64,000 nucleotides of DNA from Clostridium sp. E02 (lineage in GTDB: Bacteria; Bacillota; Clostridia; Lachnospirales; Lachnospiraceae), in the NCBI RefSeq assembly GCF_003833015.1, contig NZ_RJLQ01000021.1:1-64000 (forward strand), in the 5' to 3' direction. The stretch's first letter is position 1. Every line of letters starts with the position of its first letter. The notes below the pieces were generated by a model. The model was given only the letters and a program-made list of their open reading frames with translations, was not told the origin of the DNA and searched no databases. Below are positions 50,183 to 59,330 of the stretch, piece by piece. The position numbers were made by a program, and so were the translations under genes.

Positions 50183-51170
50183 AGTTATGGTCATTGCAGA
50201 AGCAGGGGTCAATCATAACGGTGATATTAAGATTGCAAAACAATTAATTGATGCCGCTAGCGCTGCTGGAGCGGATGCAGTGAAATTTCAGACTTATCAG
50301 ACGAACTTACTTGCTGCCATTGACGTAAAAAAAGCGGATTATCAGATCAGAAATACAGGAAGCACGCATTCACAATATGAAATGTTAAAAGAGCTGGAAT
50401 TATCTTATGAGGATTTTGAGAATCTATATGATTACTGTGCCTACCGAAATATTATGTTTTTATCCTCTCCCTTTGATGAAGAAAGTATGGAGTTTCTCGA
50501 TCAACTGGGGATGGAGATATTGAAAATTCCTTCCGGAGAGATCACCAATTATACCTATCTCTTAAAAGCCTCGTCTCAAAATAAACCCATCCTTTTGTCC
50601 ACAGGCATGTCCACTTTAGACGAAATAAAGGATGCGGTAAACTTACTTGACCCGGGGCGAAACCCCATCACATTACTGCATTGTGTCAGCAACTATCCCA
50701 CTCCTGCGGAAGAGGCAAATTTAAATGCCATAAAAAAACTTCGGGAAACCTTTCTGGTACCAGTTGGATATTCCGATCATACCGCAGGGATTGAGATTCC
50801 CATCGCTGCGGCTGCTCTTGGTGCTTGTGTGATCGAAAAACATATGACACTGGATAAAACCATGCCAGGCCCCGATCATAGGGCCAGTCTGGAACCCGAT
50901 GAATTCAAACAGATGACGGATGGAATCCGTATCATGGAACAGGCCATGGGAGATGGATCTAAAATCCCTTCAAAAGAAGAACTGAAAAACCGGGAATCTG
51001 TAAGAAAGTATCTGGTCGCCGCAAAGGATATGAATAAAGGAGAAGTATTAACCCAAAGTCACCTGTGTGCCAAACGATGCGGGTTTGGTATCTCCCCCAT
51101 GAAGATACCGGAACTTCTTGGAACAACTGCAAATAGAGACTATAAAGAGAATGAAAGGATGAAATTATGA
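50175..51170 (+). CDS. legI: legionaminic acid synthase, NeuB family
   Basis: The 331-residue product has a TIM-barrel NeuB domain (VIAEAGVNHNGDIKIAKQLIDAA, VKFQTYQ, CVSNYPTPAEEANLNAI, VGYSDHTAG) and a C-terminal SAF domain (~275-331). It condenses the 6-deoxy diacetamido-mannose analogue with PEP to make the nonulosonic acid. ATG 50175 follows GGAGG; an in-frame start at 50145 has no site. Confidence 0.9.
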   Translation: MNKVMVIAEAGVNHNGDIKIAKQLIDAASAAGADAVKFQTYQTNLLAAIDVKKADYQIRNTGSTHSQYEMLKELELSYEDFENLYDYCAYRNIMFLSSPFDEESMEFLDQLGMEILKIPSGEITNYTYLLKASSQNKPILLSTGMSTLDEIKDAVNLLDPGRNPITLLHCVSNYPTPAEEANLNAIKKLRETFLVPVGYSDHTAGIEIPIAAAALGACVIEKHMTLDKTMPGPDHRASLEPDEFKQMTDGIRIMEQAMGDGSKIPSKEELKNRESVRKYLVAAKDMNKGEVLTQSHLCAKRCGFGISPMKIPELLGTTANRDYKENERMKL

Positions 51171-52327
51171 TACGCTTATGTGTCGTAACGGGCAGCCGTG
51201 CCGATTATGGTCTGCTGCTTCCAGTGATAGAAAGAATCCGAGATGAGAAAGACTTCACACTTTCACTTCTCGCTACTGGCTCCCATTTAGATACCAGATA
51301 TGGAAACTCCTCTTTGTCACTGGAAGCAATTGGAATCGAATTTGATGAAACCGTAGAGATGAATCTGGCCAGTGATTCCCCTTATGGAATCTGTACCTCT
51401 ATGGGTGTGGAGATGATTGGCATCACCCAGGCCTACCATCGGCTCAATCCAGATATGATTCTGCTCTTAGGGGACCGGTACGAGATCTTTACTGCTGCAA
51501 GTGCCGCTTTGATCTTACGGATTCCTGTTGCACACATCCATGGAGGAGAGCTATCTAGCGGTGCTTTTGATGATTCTCTCCGACACGGAATTACTAAAAT
51601 GAGTTATCTTCATTTTACCAGCACTCTGGCATACAAAAAAAGAGTGATTCAGATGGGAGAATCTCCGGATCGTGTCTTTTTTGTGGGATCTCTTGGAATT
51701 GAACGGATTCAGTCTATGAAGTTTTTAACCAAACAAGAACTGGAAAATTCCTTATCTTTGAATCTTTCAAAACCAATCGCCTTAATTACCTATCATTGTG
51801 CTACCTTGGACTCAATGGATGAGACCATGCAATTTGCTCCTCTCCTTTCTGCCTTGGAATCGTTTCCCCAGTTATATGTCGTATTTACAGGAAGCAATTC
51901 AGATCCAGGTGGTGGCAAAATCAATGAAATGATCCACCAGTATGTAAAACAACACCCCCATCATTCTGCCACTTTTCCTACCCTTGGTTCCCAGTGCTAT
52001 TTGAGTCTTATGAAACACAGTCAGATCGTGGCAGGCAACTCTTCCAGCGGTATTTTGGAGGCTCCTTTTTTAAAGATTCCATCAATTAATATCGGGAAAA
52101 GACAGGATGGACGGATCAAACCGGATTCCGTAATCACCTGTGGTTGTTCGACCTCTGATATTCAAATTGCCATAGAGAATGCATTGGCCTTTGATTGGCA
52201 TAAAGCAATGAAAAATCCTTATGAATGCTCAGATACCAGCAAACAGATCTTGGTTCGGATCAAACAAGCCTTTGCATCTGGGATTCAACTGAACAAAAAA
52301 TTTTATGATATTGATTGGAGTTTATGA
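51167..52327 (+). CDS. legG: UDP/GDP-sugar 2-epimerase (hydrolysing), LegG/NeuC-like
   Basis: A 386-residue NeuC-type enzyme: VVTGSRADYGLLLPVIERI, LGDRYEIFTAAS, HIHGGE, and the C-terminal GNSSSGILEAPFLKIPSINIG. It inverts C2 and releases the nucleotide. The start overlaps legI by four bases. Confidence 0.9.
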   Translation: MIRLCVVTGSRADYGLLLPVIERIRDEKDFTLSLLATGSHLDTRYGNSSLSLEAIGIEFDETVEMNLASDSPYGICTSMGVEMIGITQAYHRLNPDMILLLGDRYEIFTAASAALILRIPVAHIHGGELSSGAFDDSLRHGITKMSYLHFTSTLAYKKRVIQMGESPDRVFFVGSLGIERIQSMKFLTKQELENSLSLNLSKPIALITYHCATLDSMDETMQFAPLLSALESFPQLYVVFTGSNSDPGGGKINEMIHQYVKQHPHHSATFPTLGSQCYLSLMKHSQIVAGNSSSGILEAPFLKIPSINIGKRQDGRIKPDSVITCGCSTSDIQIAIENALAFDWHKAMKNPYECSDTSKQILVRIKQAFASGIQLNKKFYDIDWSL

Positions 52328-53073
52328 TGTTTCAAAACAAAACTTTTCTGGCACTGATTCCAGCAAGAAGCGGATCCAAAGGACTGAAAGACAAAAACAT
52401 AAAAGAACTGAATGAAAAGCCACTTATGAGCTATACCATTGAAGCCTGTAAAAACTCAGGTATCTTTGATAAAATCATGGTTTCCACGGATTCCAACCAG
52501 TACAAAATGATTGCAGAGACATGGGGAGCCGACGTTCCTTTTTTAAGACCTGCAAGCTTATCATGCGATGAGGCGAAATCTGCCGATGTGATTCTTCATA
52601 CACTAAATGAATTAAAAAGCCAGGGGGAAACGTATGATTATTTTATGCTGCTCCAGCCCACTTCTCCCTTACGAAACGAACTACATATAAAAGAAAGCGC
52701 AGAGCTTCTCTTATCACGCCATGGGGATTCTGTGGTCTCCATCTGTCCCATTGATTCCCATCGGCAATTAACCGTATCCTTTACAAGGTCTGGTTCCATA
52801 ACCGTACCGTTTCCTCACAAGGCTCAGGTCAGACGACAAGAGGAGCACACAGGATACCGGATCAATGGCGCCATCTATCTTACCTCAACCAATTTCTTCT
52901 TAAAACAGGGAAATTTCTACGATGGTACCGTTTTCCCCTATTATATGGATTCCATCCATTCCATTGACATCGATGACAGCAGCCAGTTTCGTATTGCCGA
53001 ACTGCTCCTTCGTTATGGCGGTGCTTGGGCGTATGAAACAAGGGATGACAAAACCAGTGCTTTGAAAGGATAG
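52324..53073 (+). CDS. legF: CMP-legionaminate synthetase, NeuA/LegF family
   Basis: A 249-residue acylneuraminate cytidylyltransferase: LALIPARSGSKGLKDKNIKEL, PFLRPASLS, MLLQPTSPLRNELHI, and the later GYRINGAIYLTS and SIDIDDSSQF. It activates the nonulosonic acid as CMP sugar for the Maf transferase. Two adjacent ATG codons (52324, 52327) are possible starts; the first overlaps the legG stop. The last codons lie in a 22-bp inverted repeat. Confidence 0.9.
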   Translation: MMFQNKTFLALIPARSGSKGLKDKNIKELNEKPLMSYTIEACKNSGIFDKIMVSTDSNQYKMIAETWGADVPFLRPASLSCDEAKSADVILHTLNELKSQGETYDYFMLLQPTSPLRNELHIKESAELLLSRHGDSVVSICPIDSHRQLTVSFTRSGSITVPFPHKAQVRRQEEHTGYRINGAIYLTSTNFFLKQGNFYDGTVFPYYMDSIHSIDIDDSSQFRIAELLLRYGGAWAYETRDDKTSALKG

Positions 53074-53101
53074 AGAAGTTATCCTTTCAAAGCACTGGTT
53101 T
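53051..53101. terminator. 22-bp perfect hairpin, convergent terminator
   Basis: AAACCAGTGCTTTGAAAGGATA and its complement flank a seven-base loop. The left arm is the end of legF; the right arm ends seven bases before the uxuA stop. It serves both converging operons. Confidence 0.8.
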
Positions 53102-53107
53102 CAATGA

Positions 53108-54181
53108 TTATTTCTTTAATTTTTCAAGTGCTTCCCAAATACCATTTAAATACATGATACCAAGCGCACGGTCATAAAGACCATATCCTGGTCTTGCTTC
53201 TTCTCCCCAGATCATACGACCATGATCGGGACGAATATGACCTGAAAATCCAGTATCATGAAGTGCTTTCATGATCTCAAACATATCAAGATCTCCATCG
53301 GAAGAAAGATGAGAAGATTCTCTGAATTTTTTCTCACCAAGGAACTTCACATTCCGGACATGCACACATGCAATCCGATCCATACTTCCAAAATGACGGA
53401 TAATAGAAGGGATATCATTGGCTGGGTTGGAACCTAAGGATCCTGTACACAGACAAAGTGCATTGGCTGGACTGTTAACAAGACCAACAATCTTATCGAA
53501 ATCCTCTTTCGAATGTGAAATTCTTGGAAGTCCAAATACAGGCCATGCCGGATCATCTGGATGAACTGCCATACGAATACCAACCTCTTCACAAACCGGA
53601 ATAATCTTCTCTAAGAAATAACGATAATTTTCTCTTAACTGATCGGCATCAATGTTTTTATACTGATTCAGAACTCCCTCTAGTTCCTTTAACCGCTCTG
53701 GCTCCCAACCAGGAAGAGAAAATCCTTTGGAATTTTGGGTAGTTTTTTCTACCAGTGTTATAGGTGTCATACCCTGAAGTTCCGCATCATCATAATACAG
53801 AACATTGGAACCATCTTCGATCACTCGTGCAAGGTCGGTTCTTAGCCAGTCGAATACAGGCATAAAGTTATAAACAATTATTTTCACGCCACACTGAGCC
53901 AGATTCCGGATGGTGGTAATATAATTATCAATGTAACGATCTCTCGATGGAAGTCCCATCTTAATATCTTCATGAACGTTTACACTTTCAATTACTTCCA
54001 CTTCCAGTCCAGCATCCTGCACATGTTTTACATACTTCTTTATTTCCTCTAACGGCCACACTTCTCCTGCTGCATACTGTGTCATAACTCCCATAAGACC
54101 TGTACAACCGGGAATTTGACGAATATTTTCAAGACTTACGCTATCATCGCCTTCGCCAAACCATCGAAATGTCATCTTCAT
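53108..54181 (-). CDS. uxuA: D-mannonate dehydratase, UxuA
   Basis: A 357-residue UxuA-type protein (xylose-isomerase-like barrel): [31 protein letters not shown] (His/Asp), [12 protein letters not shown] and HVRNVKF. It converts D-mannonate to 2-keto-3-deoxygluconate with Mn2+ or Fe2+. ATG 54181 follows GGAGG by nine bases and lies one base after the upstream stop. It is the last gene of the operon. Confidence 0.93.
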   Translation of the reverse strand: MKMTFRWFGEGDDSVSLENIRQIPGCTGLMGVMTQYAAGEVWPLEEIKKYVKHVQDAGLEVEVIESVNVHEDIKMGLPSRDRYIDNYITTIRNLAQCGVKIIVYNFMPVFDWLRTDLARVIEDGSNVLYYDDAELQGMTPITLVEKTTQNSKGFSLPGWEPERLKELEGVLNQYKNIDADQLRENYRYFLEKIIPVCEEVGIRMAVHPDDPAWPVFGLPRISHSKEDFDKIVGLVNSPANALCLCTGSLGSNPANDIPSIIRHFGSMDRIACVHVRNVKFLGEKKFRESSHLSSDGDLDMFEIMKALHDTGFSGHIRPDHGRMIWGEEARPGYGLYDRALGIMYLNGIWEALEKLKK

Positions 54182-54182
54182 T

Positions 54183-55217
54183 TTATTTGTCCTCCTCAAA
54201 GGTTAATATAATTTTCATCGTTGTTTCTGGTTGATTTTTTAATTTATCAAAAGCTTTTTCAATATCTGTAAAATGGAAGGAATCCGTTATGATTTTGGTT
54301 GGATCCAGTTGTCCATTTTCAAACCACTCGATCACCTGAGGGAATTTGTTGTTATTTAATCTAGAACCTCTGATATCCAGTTCCCTTGCTGTAATTTGGA
54401 ATTCAGTAATCGGAACAACTGTATCATGAAATCCCATGGTTACAACGACGCCACCGGAACGAACTGCCAAAGCCGCCTGCTTTAGAGTCTCACCAACACA
54501 AGCTGCATCAATAGAAACATCTGCGCCAATTCCGTCCGTCAATTCTTTGACCCGTTCGACTACGTCTTCTTTTCCGGAAAGAATCGTCTCATACGCTCCG
54601 AACTCTTTTGCACGGATCAAACGATCTTCTAGCACATCTGTCATAATACATTTCGCACCTAGAATGTTACATACCTGCAAGATAGTCAGTGCAATCTGTC
54701 CGCTTCCACAGATCAATACCGTATCACCTTTTTCGATCTCTCCACGGGAAGTAACCTGAGCTGCTACTGTATATGGTTCCACGATTGCTGCCTTTTCCCA
54801 AGGGATATTCTTGCTTACGGAATATACATTCTTTGCTGGAACCTTTACATATTCGCTGTATCCACCATCTCTATGGACACCTAATACGGTTAAACTAGCA
54901 CAGACATTGCCTCTGCCCTTTTTACAGATCCGGCACACACCACAATTGCAGACCGGATTAACCACTACATGATCACCAAGCTGCAAATTGTTTGTTTTCC
55001 CCACTTCATTTCCAATCTTTTCAATCTCGCCAGCAAATTCATGCCCAATGACTCTTGGATAAGTCGCTACTGGAGAAGTTCCTTTATAGATACTGATATC
55101 AGAACCGCAGATCCCGGCTGCCTTTACTTTAATTAGTACTTCATCTGCTCCAATTTCAGGCATTTTCTCATTTTGAATTTCAATGGTTCCTGCTTTTATT
55201 ACTCGTAAAGCTTTCAT
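54183..55217 (-). CDS. zinc-dependent dehydrogenase, hexonate/fructuronate context
   Basis: A 344-residue MDR enzyme: [22 protein letters not shown], structural Zn [15 protein letters not shown], Rossmann GSGQIAL. Family members include L-idonate and L-gulonate dehydrogenases. Next to UxuA it may replace UxuB (fructuronate to mannonate) or feed a related epimer. ATG 55217 follows AAAGGAC; a TTG five codons earlier is less likely. It has high pattern similarity to the MDR enzyme at 17851-18891. Confidence 0.85.
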   Translation of the reverse strand: MKALRVIKAGTIEIQNEKMPEIGADEVLIKVKAAGICGSDISIYKGTSPVATYPRVIGHEFAGEIEKIGNEVGKTNNLQLGDHVVVNPVCNCGVCRICKKGRGNVCASLTVLGVHRDGGYSEYVKVPAKNVYSVSKNIPWEKAAIVEPYTVAAQVTSRGEIEKGDTVLICGSGQIALTILQVCNILGAKCIMTDVLEDRLIRAKEFGAYETILSGKEDVVERVKELTDGIGADVSIDAACVGETLKQAALAVRSGGVVVTMGFHDTVVPITEFQITARELDIRGSRLNNNKFPQVIEWFENGQLDPTKIITDSFHFTDIEKAFDKLKNQPETTMKIILTFEEDK

Positions 55218-55272
55218 ATTTTGTCCTTTCAAAATAGAGCAGGATTTCTAGACCCCTGCTCTACTTACCCTA

Positions 55273-55980
55273 CTATCTGGTTTCTGAAAACCATTTTGTG
55301 TTATCTTTAAAATACTCTGGATATAGTTCACGAATCTGTGCTTCGTCAGCAACCGAATATCTGCCAAGATGCTTTTCCATACTCCTCTTGGCTGCTTCCT
55401 TATCCTTGTCGCGTATGGCCTTTAATATTTCTTTGTGATCATTGACAATCTTTAAGTCTTTAACCGCAATCAAACTCATGTTCCTGACTCGGTCAAAGTG
55501 AATCGACATCATATCTTTAATCGTAAAAATATCTTCTTTTTTACACAACTTATATAGCTTATAATGAAATTCATCATCAAGCTGAAGCAATTTTCCATGA
55601 GCAGGATTTTGCAAACAGACTTCCTGCATCATGACATTTATTTCTAGTTCTGCAAAATCTTCTGGTGTAATGACTTCGCATGCAAGTTCAACAATTGCAG
55701 CTTCTAAAACAGCCCTTAAAAACCTTGCCTCTTCCACCATATCCGTATCAATGTAGGCGATTATGCTTCCTCGTTGAGGAAATACTTCAATAATTCTTGC
55801 CTTGTTTAATTCCAACAAAGCTTCTCTGACAGGAGTCCGGCTAATACCAAGTTCTTGTGATAATTCATATACACTAACCGAACTTCCAGGTTCTAGTTCC
55901 ATGGAAATAATGTTCTCTCTCAACATTCTAAGTGCATATTCTCTGGCTGTTTCATTGGCAAAACGAGAACTAACTTGCAT
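55273..55980 (-). CDS. GntR-family regulator, FadR subfamily
   Basis: A 235-residue protein with HTH (GSSVSVYELSQELGISRTPVREALLELNKAR) and an FCD domain (LDDEFHYKLYKLCKKED). It lies inside the operon between YhcH and the dehydrogenase genes, so it is likely autoregulated with it. The candidate operator is CTAACATATTAG upstream of the dctP gene. Confidence 0.85.
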   Translation of the reverse strand: MQVSSRFANETAREYALRMLRENIISMELEPGSSVSVYELSQELGISRTPVREALLELNKARIIEVFPQRGSIIAYIDTDMVEEARFLRAVLEAAIVELACEVITPEDFAELEINVMMQEVCLQNPAHGKLLQLDDEFHYKLYKLCKKEDIFTIKDMMSIHFDRVRNMSLIAVKDLKIVNDHKEILKAIRDKDKEAAKRSMEKHLGRYSVADEAQIRELYPEYFKDNTKWFSETR

Positions 55981-56012
55981 TTCATACCCACCCTTATTCT
56001 AAATATTTATTA

Positions 56013-56486
56013 CTAAGCCCGATAACTGTCTATTTTCACTTTACAGATAATTTTTTTCACCGATTCTGATTGTTCACCAAAATGGCAAAGGGGTTTGTGC
56101 GGCTCATAAGGCCATACCGCATAAAAATCTCCTTTTGAAACAGCTGCTACATTCTGATTTTCACAGGTAAAAAATGTAATATCTGCTTTTTCATCATAAT
56201 CACAAGATTCTATATCCATTGGAAGATCTGCCAAATAGCAACATTCGCTTCCTTTGAGCATATAATGAATGTCCATAAAATCTTTATGAATTTCCATATC
56301 GGTTTTTGTCTCATCCACGGTATCTTTCGATACGACAAACGCAGTGACTTCACCTGGAATGATCTCATATTTTCCGTCAGCCATTTCTGTATCTTCTTTA
56401 TGAAGATACAGAAATTCCAAGGCTGCTTTTATGAGATTGTCTGTCTTTGTGTATCTATTTAAGTTGACAATCTTATCCAGTATCAT
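56013..56486 (-). CDS. YhcH/YjgK/YiaL (EbgC-like) family protein
   Basis: A 157-residue cupin-like protein: the family pattern MEIHKDFMDIHYMLKGSE, DYDEKADITFF and FYAVWPYEPHKPLC, with His residues that bind a metal. Members accompany sialic acid, uronate and 2,3-diketo-gulonate pathways and may act as sugar anomerases or epimerases. It sits between the DlgD-like gene and GntR. Confidence 0.88.
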   Translation of the reverse strand: MILDKIVNLNRYTKTDNLIKAALEFLYLHKEDTEMADGKYEIIPGEVTAFVVSKDTVDETKTDMEIHKDFMDIHYMLKGSECCYLADLPMDIESCDYDEKADITFFTCENQNVAAVSKGDFYAVWPYEPHKPLCHFGEQSESVKKIICKVKIDSYRA

Positions 56487-56504
56487 ACCATATTCCTCTC
56501 TTTT

Positions 56505-57515
56505 TTACAAAGATTTAATCTCTTCCCACACGCTGTCATCAACGAAAATACCATTTGCATCGTGATCTTTGCGGAACTGAATATAATCTTCTCCTGGAGC
56601 AATAATTCCAGTGGATTTTTCTGCGGGTGCAGAACTCTTTAAATGATCGACTGCTTTCTTTACCAGATCCGTTAACTCATCTGCTGTACCAGTCTTTTTC
56701 GGATCAATAATAATGATGACCTGAGAGGCTCCACCGCAGCTTCCCATATTTTTTTTATCCAGATCCGCTGCTCCGATTCCACCCGTTAATGCACTGCCTA
56801 AAATATCAAGCATGAAGGAAAAACTAGAACCCTTCCAATAACCAATCGGCATAATACGCATGGATTCTTCAATCGCGCCTGGATCGTCTGTGACATTCCC
56901 GTCCTTATCAAATCCACCTGGGAATGGAAGTTTCTTGCCTGCAAGTCTTGTTACCTGGAGTTTTCCATAAGCATACTGGGAAATTGCCATATCCATCTGC
57001 AATGGATCTTTTCCATCAATTCCTGGCATTGCCATAACAAATGGATTGTTTCCAAGTTTGCATTCCTTACCACCCCATGGTGGCATACAAGATTCGGTAT
57101 TCGTCCACATGATAGCGATGTAGCCTTTCTTTGCTGCATAAAGACCATAAGTACCGCCTCTCATCCAGTGTGTCGTGTTTCGTAAACCTACCATACCGAT
57201 TCCGAACTGTTCTGCAAGTTCAATGGCACGATCGGTCCCTTTTATTGCATTTAATATACCAGGGCCCATATTACCATTCATAATTTCGATGGCACCAAAC
57301 GATTTATCAACTGTTGGATCTGCATCAATATCTACCCAGCCTTTTTTAATATAATCCACAAATCTTGACACACGATTTGTTCCATGGGAATAGATTCCAT
57401 CATAGGTAGATTCGGTATGAATTCTTGCACAGATCTCTGCCTTCTCTTCGGTTAAACCGTATTTTACAAATACTCGTTTAATCTCACTTTGTATTTCGTC
57501 AAAAGATAATCTCAT
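56505..57515 (-). CDS. Ldh2/DlgD-type NAD(P)-dependent oxidoreductase
   Basis: A 336-residue malate/L-lactate dehydrogenase-family protein (Ldh2 fold, not Rossmann): YSHGTNRVSRFVDYIK, MGPGILNAIKG, VGLRNTTHWMRGGTYG, and PIGYWKGSSFSFMLDILGSALTGG. Best analogues reduce 2,3-diketo-L-gulonate (YiaK/DlgD); with YhcH next door this function is plausible. The role in a UxuA operon could be 2-keto hexonate reduction. Confidence 0.87.
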   Translation of the reverse strand: MRLSFDEIQSEIKRVFVKYGLTEEKAEICARIHTESTYDGIYSHGTNRVSRFVDYIKKGWVDIDADPTVDKSFGAIEIMNGNMGPGILNAIKGTDRAIELAEQFGIGMVGLRNTTHWMRGGTYGLYAAKKGYIAIMWTNTESCMPPWGGKECKLGNNPFVMAMPGIDGKDPLQMDMAISQYAYGKLQVTRLAGKKLPFPGGFDKDGNVTDDPGAIEESMRIMPIGYWKGSSFSFMLDILGSALTGGIGAADLDKKNMGSCGGASQVIIIIDPKKTGTADELTDLVKKAVDHLKSSAPAEKSTGIIAPGEDYIQFRKDHDANGIFVDDSVWEEIKSL

Positions 57516-57538
57516 AATCTTTCATTTCCTTTCTTGAT

Positions 57539-58816
57539 TTAACCATAAACTAAATTAGGTATAAATAATACGATTTGAGGGAATAAAGCCAAAATCACCA
57601 ATAGTGCAACAACAGCGATTAAAAATGGAACCGATTCTTTGGTGTATGTTTCAACCGGACAATCAAGGATTCCACATGCAGTGTACATAGTAACACCGAT
57701 CGGTGGTGTCATTCCTCCCATAGTAACTAAGATCATGAATAAGATACCAAAGTGAACTGGATCAAATCCTAATGAAGTCATGATTGGAAGGAAAATTGGT
57801 GTAAGGATCAGCACGTTTGCTGTTGCTTCCATAAACATACCAATAACAAATACAAATACCATAACAATTGCAAGTACAATGTATCGGTTCGAGGATACAG
57901 TGGATATCAAAGCGGCCAGTGTCTGTGGAACCTGTCCGGTTACAAGCGCATATCCAAATGCATTGGAACAGATAATGATAAACATAATAACAGCCAAATC
58001 CACACCCGTCTGTTTTAACACATGAAACAATTTCTTAAAAGTCAGTTCTTTGTATACAAACAGTCCTACGATAAATGCATAAACAACTGCGAATGCACCT
58101 GCTTCGGAAGGTGTAAACAAACCAAAACGGATCCCTACAATCAGGATAATCGGGAACATGATCGCCCAAATATTATCCACCAGACCTTTCATCACTTCTT
58201 TAAAAGTAGGAGCCTTTTCAAATTCTCTGGCATAATTTCTTTTCTTAGAAGTCACATGTACCGCAACCATAAGAAAAATAGTCATTAGAAGACTTGGAAT
58301 GACTCCAGCCATGAACAAACGTCCGATGGATACTTCACCCGTTACTCCATAAAGAATCAAACCTACACTTGGAGGGAATGTCGCAGTGATCAAACCTCCC
58401 ATACCAAGGATCGCAGCAGTAAACCCTTTGCTGAATCCTCTTTTATTCATATCAGGGCCAAGAATCCGGCATTCCATGGCCGCATCTGCGGTTGCGGAAC
58501 CAGAGATTCCTCCCATCAAAAGACTTAATACGACAGAAACCTGTGCCAATCCACCCATCATATGACCGGTAAGGACGGTTGAAAATTTAATCAAACGTTT
58601 TGTAATTCCAGTTTCATTCATCAGATTCCCGGCAAGTACGAAGAAAGGAACTGCCAGCAGTGAAAATGACTGAGTACTACTAACCATTCTCTGTACTACA
58701 ATCTGAATCGGAACCTGCTCCATAACAAAATACACCAAACTTGAAATTCCTACGGAAAATGCCACCGGCATTCCGATTGCTAATAAAATTGCAAATGTCA
58801 ATATGAGCCAGATCAC
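57539..58816 (-). CDS. dctM: TRAP transporter large permease (DctM)
   Basis: A 425-residue, ~12-helix DctM: LLMGGISGSATADAAM, MGGLITATFPPSVGLILYG, and GGMTPPIGVTMYTACGI. It shows clear similarity in pattern to the DctM at 18924-20207 but is well diverged, so this is an independent system. Overlaps dctQ by four bases. Confidence 0.92.
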   Translation of the reverse strand: MIWLILTFAILLAIGMPVAFSVGISSLVYFVMEQVPIQIVVQRMVSSTQSFSLLAVPFFVLAGNLMNETGITKRLIKFSTVLTGHMMGGLAQVSVVLSLLMGGISGSATADAAMECRILGPDMNKRGFSKGFTAAILGMGGLITATFPPSVGLILYGVTGEVSIGRLFMAGVIPSLLMTIFLMVAVHVTSKKRNYAREFEKAPTFKEVMKGLVDNIWAIMFPIILIVGIRFGLFTPSEAGAFAVVYAFIVGLFVYKELTFKKLFHVLKQTGVDLAVIMFIIICSNAFGYALVTGQVPQTLAALISTVSSNRYIVLAIVMVFVFVIGMFMEATANVLILTPIFLPIMTSLGFDPVHFGILFMILVTMGGMTPPIGVTMYTACGILDCPVETYTKESVPFLIAVVALLVILALFPQIVLFIPNLVYG

Positions 58817-59313
58817 AGGATTTCCCCTCCTTCCGTATTGCTGCGGTTAAGATTTGTATAATCTTTCTTAATTAAGTTGGTTACATAAGTCTTGATGTTT
58901 CCAACTACCGTAAATACCATAAGAAGGCATCCCACAGGTCCACTTGCGGTTGCAAAGGAATAACTGATGGGCAGCGTATTAAACATACGCTGTGAATTGG
59001 TGATACAAAGACTTGTTCCATAATATACGACTACTAACAAAAAGCAGAGCATTAAAATACTGTTAAAAAGATAAATAATATTTCTAACCTTTACCGGAAA
59101 CCGGTTCACCAGCATATCTACTCCCATATGTCTGTTTTTACGAATTGCCAGATCAGCACCGATAAAACAAACCCATGCAAAACTTAATTGAGCCAGATCC
59201 GTAGACCATGACATATCGATTCCGAAAAACCGGAGAACTGCTGCCGAAAATACAAGTATAATCAGAAGCGACAGTCCTATACTTTCAAATACTTCTTCGA
59301 TGCGTTCTAACAT
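58813..59313 (-). CDS. dctQ: TRAP transporter small permease (DctQ)
   Basis: A 166-residue four-helix protein with the DctQ core WSTDLAQLSFAWVCFIGADLAIRKNRH and DMLVNRFP. GAGGTG precedes the start; it lies 17 bases after the dctP gene. Confidence 0.9.
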   Translation of the reverse strand: MLERIEEVFESIGLSLLIILVFSAAVLRFFGIDMSWSTDLAQLSFAWVCFIGADLAIRKNRHMGVDMLVNRFPVKVRNIIYLFNSILMLCFLLVVVYYGTSLCITNSQRMFNTLPISYSFATASGPVGCLLMVFTVVGNIKTYVTNLIKKDYTNLNRSNTEGGEIL

Positions 59314-59330
59314 TATAACACCTCGTTCTA

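Noticed and set aside
43517-53073. Flagellar glycosylation island
   Set aside because: Maf and leg genes usually sit in flagellar loci, but no flagellar gene is in the window and the flanking genes differ. Kept only as the alternative.
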